From positions 4,838,001 to 4,902,000 of the forward strand of contig OU612073.1 of NCBI GenBank assembly GCA_914767715.1: DNA of 64,000 nt, given 5' to 3'. This DNA is from Membranipora membranacea. Its lineage: Eukaryota > Bryozoa > Gymnolaemata > Cheilostomatida > Membraniporidae. Shown piece after piece: positions 60,321 through 64,000 of the stretch. Position numbers and translations under genes: made by a program. Positions within the stretch are counted from its first letter, which is position 1. Each line of letters opens with the position of its first letter. The notes beneath the pieces were generated by a model. It was not told where the DNA came from. It saw only the letters and a list, made by a program, of their open reading frames with translations, and ran no database searches.

Positions 60321-63300
60321 ATGGATTATTTTATTACCCTGACTGTAGTCGCTATTGTAATTCAAACATCAGGTAAGTGATAAACTTTTTCTTACCAAAT
60401 TCACCCCCCCTCCAAAACACTACATTAAAAATGGTGCTCTGTGTGAAAAAATTTCTGACCTAAAAGATTTACAGCAGACGGCCTTAGACAGCAATAAAAA
60501 GATCCAAGCATTGTGTTATATCAGCTCTAGTTTGTGAATAGAGGGAGGGGGAGGTGGAGGTAACACCTGATTACCAGTCTAACAAAATGAATGCAAGCTG
60601 GCTTATCTGAATTTGCCAAGCGCTTTGTGCAATAAGATCATTTCCTTCAACTATCAAAAAATTAAGAACATGAGCCAGCGTCATTTTTGAGCTAAGGTAG
60701 TAAGCCAAGACTGCTTTTTACGATATCTGATTCTCACACTAAACATTATACCTTTTCAACTTCTTCCACAGAGACCCGATTTTTCTACGTATTTGTCTTT
60801 TACCACCGAATTTCACTGCTTCTTTGTCAGTGATTTTAATAAATCCGTTCATCCATCTATTCATTGTTCAATGTCTACACATACCACGCCCCAACTGATA
60901 ATAGTAGAGGAGAAAAACTGTACGAGTATCGATGATAGTAGGCTGTTTTACGGCCAATGTAAGAACAAAGGCTACTGTGTTCTACAGCGCAACCTTCATG
61001 ATGGCTCAACGGCTTCAAACTGTCAGTGAGTGTGGTAAAACCAGAGTCACCAATCAGTCCCATCATTAACCATGCCCCGAAGACTGCAACACTTGCACTC
61101 AAGCTGAGCTCAAAAATTAAATTTCATCTATTATGCATCACACCCACAAATCAACTCGGGCAAGTAAATTTTTGGAGCTCAGTCCATATTACACTTCTAT
61201 CACCGATAGTGAGACTTAGGCTAACATGAATCTATACAACCTCTACCTATCAGGGTTATACACAGCAGCTTGACCAGAGGCACTACAATCATATATGGTC
61301 TCTGGATGGCAGCAGGGAGTGGACCAGTTTCTGGAGAATTATGGATAATTAGTAGTCTCGCAACGATAATATATCCTTATACTTACACCTATTACCCTGT
61401 GATATCCGTCTTGGGTTAATTTTGCAGGTGTTTGACAGGCTGGACAGGCCAATACTGTGAAAGAAGAATAAGATCAATACAATGTATGTATAGGAAATAA
61501 GTCTCTAGTCAGAATAAATAGCCAGCATAGAATAAGTAGATTGACCTGTGACTAACTGATGCCACATTTATGTAATAGTAATAGATTTGCATGAGATTGT
61601 AAAACCACATATAGCACCATACTCATACAAATATAATTTACTGCAGGCGAATAACGTGAGGAATAAGAAAACCTTTTTTCCTTCTTTCGATTCTTTATAA
61701 TGTGGGGGTAAAACAGGCGATCAACGCAAATAAAAAACATCGATCGAAAAATCTCGTTAGCTGTGGCGTCTTGCCTCAACACTATTTTCTACCCTTGATG
61801 GCTTAGCTATTATTTTTAATCTGGATGATGGTTAGTGGAATTCCCCTATCGATAGTGCCACCGATAGGGGCCCTCTCCACAGATATATTACAACATCAGT
61901 AGGGTTTTACAGACTTAAATGTGAAAATAGCAAAACAGAGTAGCCTAACTCATCTTGACTATTGTAGCTCAGCTAAAATTTTGTTGCGCTAACCCTTCAT
62001 TATGCTCAAAATGTTTTATTTTAGAGAGATAGGTTGTGTCTATAAATAAAATGTTTTCATTGTAATGAACAATTTATCACTTCCAATGTTTTATCGGACA
62101 AGACAAAAAAAATGAAATATGGGATCTTATTGATATTTATATTTTTTTGTTCTAGATGTTCTACATGGTTCATTTGGACTCAGTGGCTACGACAGTGGTA
62201 AGTTTATCAACTTGGGGTCCTTAGTAAATTACTTTTCTGTTTCCACGGTGACCTGCAGTAAAATAACACTCTACCCCCTTCCCCCAATCATTGATAATTA
62301 TTATAATATGGTTACCAAAAATCAGTCACAGCATGCTATTGTGCCCTATACTTTTTACCAACATATATTTTCCTTGGTACCAGGGCAGAATTTCATAAAA
62401 CCAATGTGTTTTGTATAGCCCATTTTGTAATGCTATTTGTTGATAAGGTAGCCTCAGTGTAACTTAAGGACATTACTACCTATTATATACTGTGAAAGGA
62501 AGACTTTGATATTGCTCTCAAAGAAAAATTTTCCCGGATTCTGCTGATAAATTTACAAAGTGCACACCAGTTAAAGGCTGTTTAATTTTTTGCAGATAGA
62601 GATTTCAGGACAGGTTTGGCGCTAGTGATTTTTGCTGGGGTTGTCATTGTATTGGCTTTCGTTCTTGTGTGAGTAGTATCTCATATTATAATGGTTGTGG
62701 TATTCCGGTGAGAATTGCAGCTGCAGGTTTTTTAAACAAGATTTATGGAAGAGTGGATTGGCCAATGGGTTTGCTGAACAGATACTACTGTGAATATGCG
62801 TTCTTTTATATATGCCATAATAAATTCATTCAATCTGATATCCATTATAATATATATACTACAAGATTTCGGATACTACAGAAATCTCACATAACTAGAT
62901 TGAGTTCAGGCAATAGGAAAAACTTTATAACATTAATTATTCAATCTATGGTCACACAAAATAATCCAATATTTATCTATGTTATATGTAAAAAAATATC
63001 TTGATAAGATAAATTGTTGATAGCTAACCTTGTCAAATTATGGTTCACTATGTAAAATGATGAAGGGCATCAACTCCGAATATAAAGCCTGCACTACAAA
63101 TCCTAATCTACCCAACATTTAGATTGAATTTATTTTTCATTTTCTTCCCTGTGTTACTTAAAACTGAAAAAAAAAATTATTTTGATTTAGCATACTGAAG
63201 ATTGCAGCACACACAGCTATTCTAAAGAAGATCTGTGCATATGACCAAGCAGTTTGTCAGGGGCAGATGTTCTGCGGGCATCCCCAACCTCAATATACGG

Positions 63301-63715
63301 GTACACTGTATTGTGAAGATCCAGAATGCCAACGTCAGCATAGCCATGTGAGTGGATATCATATCATGATCAATATTTATCTCTAAATTAACGATAACAG
63401 CAAATAACAGCCATCAGCCTGTTTTGGTTGGTACTTACAGAGGTACTTGTAATATTGCAGAGAGCCAGTTTCTTTTCTCCACAAGCAGAGATCAAGATAA
63501 TACTATGAAAGATAGTCAAGTAGACCCTAGAATAGAGAAAAAGTTTTCGAACTTATTTGAAGTTCCCAGTGTTTTTTTTATCAAATTGATACCAAAACCA
63601 GTAAATTTAGCGATCACTTTTTTATTGTTGTGTATTGTAGAGCAAGACTGTAACTTGTGAGCGACGGCGTCGTAACCCACACTCTACCACCCAAGTTGAG
63701 GATGATGAAGGCTGA
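60321..63715 (+). CDS. EGF-like single-pass membrane protein, unit 2 (complete EGF domain, shortened tail)
   Basis: Exons: 60321-60372 signal peptide, 60908-61025 and 61428-61483 (EGF), then the three paralogs of 36493, 36933 and 37527 (the last 63191-63347), and 63641-63715; all phases agree. About 190 residues. The EGF cysteines C1-x12-C2-x5-C3-x14-C4-x1-C5-x8-C6 end in CLTGWTGQYCE. A short stalk follows, then a membrane helix and a Cys-rich cytoplasmic segment (HTAILKKICAYD, QGQMFCGHP). One EGF module close to a membrane helix is the plan of EGF-receptor ligands such as TGF-alpha or Spitz, but identity is inferred. TGA at 63713-63715 replaces TTA of unit 1 and removes about 25 tail residues. 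The choice of acceptor at 60908 rests on phase. Confidence 0.7.
61095..61916. other. 822-bp segment present only in unit 2, containing EGF exon 3
   Basis: Holds the 56-bp EGF exon 61428-61483 with its introns. Bounded on both sides by ACTT, consistent with a microhomology deletion in unit 1. A hairpin (CCCTATCG...CGATAGGG, about 61844-61871) lies about 40 bp from its right end. Confidence 0.85.
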
Positions 63716-64000
63716 GCAAACACACTCGAGCGTTACTACAAGTACAAACACGGTCCAGGCCAGCGAGTTCAATGCAATGCAGCGTATGTCTGACTGATAA
63801 CCTTTCTTGTTGCTTATTTGTAGTTTATGATGCTATGAAAAATAGTTACCATTATTAGGACAGTGTTATGAAATCAATTTAAATGCTTATTCATGTTGGT
63901 CATGAATTTCTCATTTCACAATAACAAATCAGGGTGGGTCAGCTTGAGCTCCAATAATAATGCTATAGTAACATCAGAGAACTTAGCCTTGTAGGCCGGT
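61917..64000. repeat. Segmental duplication unit 2, right block (paralogous to 36255-38333)
   Basis: Continues to the window edge without loss of homology, carrying the membrane and cytoplasmic exons of the EGF-like gene. Confidence 0.92.

Larger units (their letters stand above)
45304..61094. repeat. Segmental duplication unit 2, main block (paralogous to 20437-36254)
   Basis: Collinear second copy of the GH10 region. 45304-46850, 48165-48589 and 50031-51700 hold no recognisable gene; the shared short frames are unassigned. Confidence 0.92.

Noticed and set aside
9362-64000. Treating the two units as proven alleles.
   Set aside because: The sequences left of each unit differ completely (CLCA versus GX3 gene), which favours a true tandem duplication; the allele explanation is kept only as a caveat.

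Overview
This window is animal genomic DNA: AT-rich, split genes with clean GT-AG introns, several non-LTR retrotransposon families, foldback MITEs and tRNA-headed SINEs. A lophotrochozoan, most probably a mollusc, is favoured. The reasons are an endogenous CBM plus GH10 glycoside hydrolase gene, an invertebrate-type CLCA gene, and a GGGAGATAACTCC core in the SINE that I remember (not checked) as common in mollusc repeats. The species is not identified. All exon joins were made by eye from splice sites and codon phase.

Layout. (1) 252-9341, minus strand: 13 phase-consistent exons of a CLCA-family secreted metalloprotease/VWA protein, running off the left edge. (2) 9362-38333: unit 1 of a large tandem segmental duplication. 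It holds a 5'-truncated LINE (family A) with a second LINE (family B) nested in it, an ORF-intact two-ORF LINE on the minus strand, a LINE RT remnant, SINEs, a Harbinger transposase remnant, an 11-exon CBM-GH10 gene, and a small EGF-like transmembrane gene. (3) 38334-41299: sequence whose unit 2 counterpart lies beyond the window. It contains an internal LINE fragment bracketed by 332/333-bp direct repeats, and a minus-strand gene with a long GX3 repeat. (4) 41300-64000: unit 2, the same order of parts, cut by the right edge.

The main biological point is reciprocal damage. Unit 1 keeps the GH10 reading frame open but has lost the second EGF exon through an 822-bp deletion with 4-bp microhomology, which also shifts the frame. 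Unit 2 keeps the complete six-cysteine EGF domain but has TGG>TAG in GH10 exon 6, and a TGA in the cytoplasmic tail of the EGF protein. Each unit therefore appears to preserve one gene of the pair. The GH10 protein itself keeps both catalytic glutamates, but by eye it has lost most of the usual substrate-subsite residues, so it may not be an ordinary xylanase.

The duplication also dates the mobile elements. LINE B has an exact empty site in unit 2. The intact LINE has no counterpart there, but the unit 2 junction is rearranged, so its empty site is not clean. A (TTTATG)n array is long in unit 1 and short in unit 2. A haplotype mis-assembly could imitate a tandem duplication and should be excluded first.
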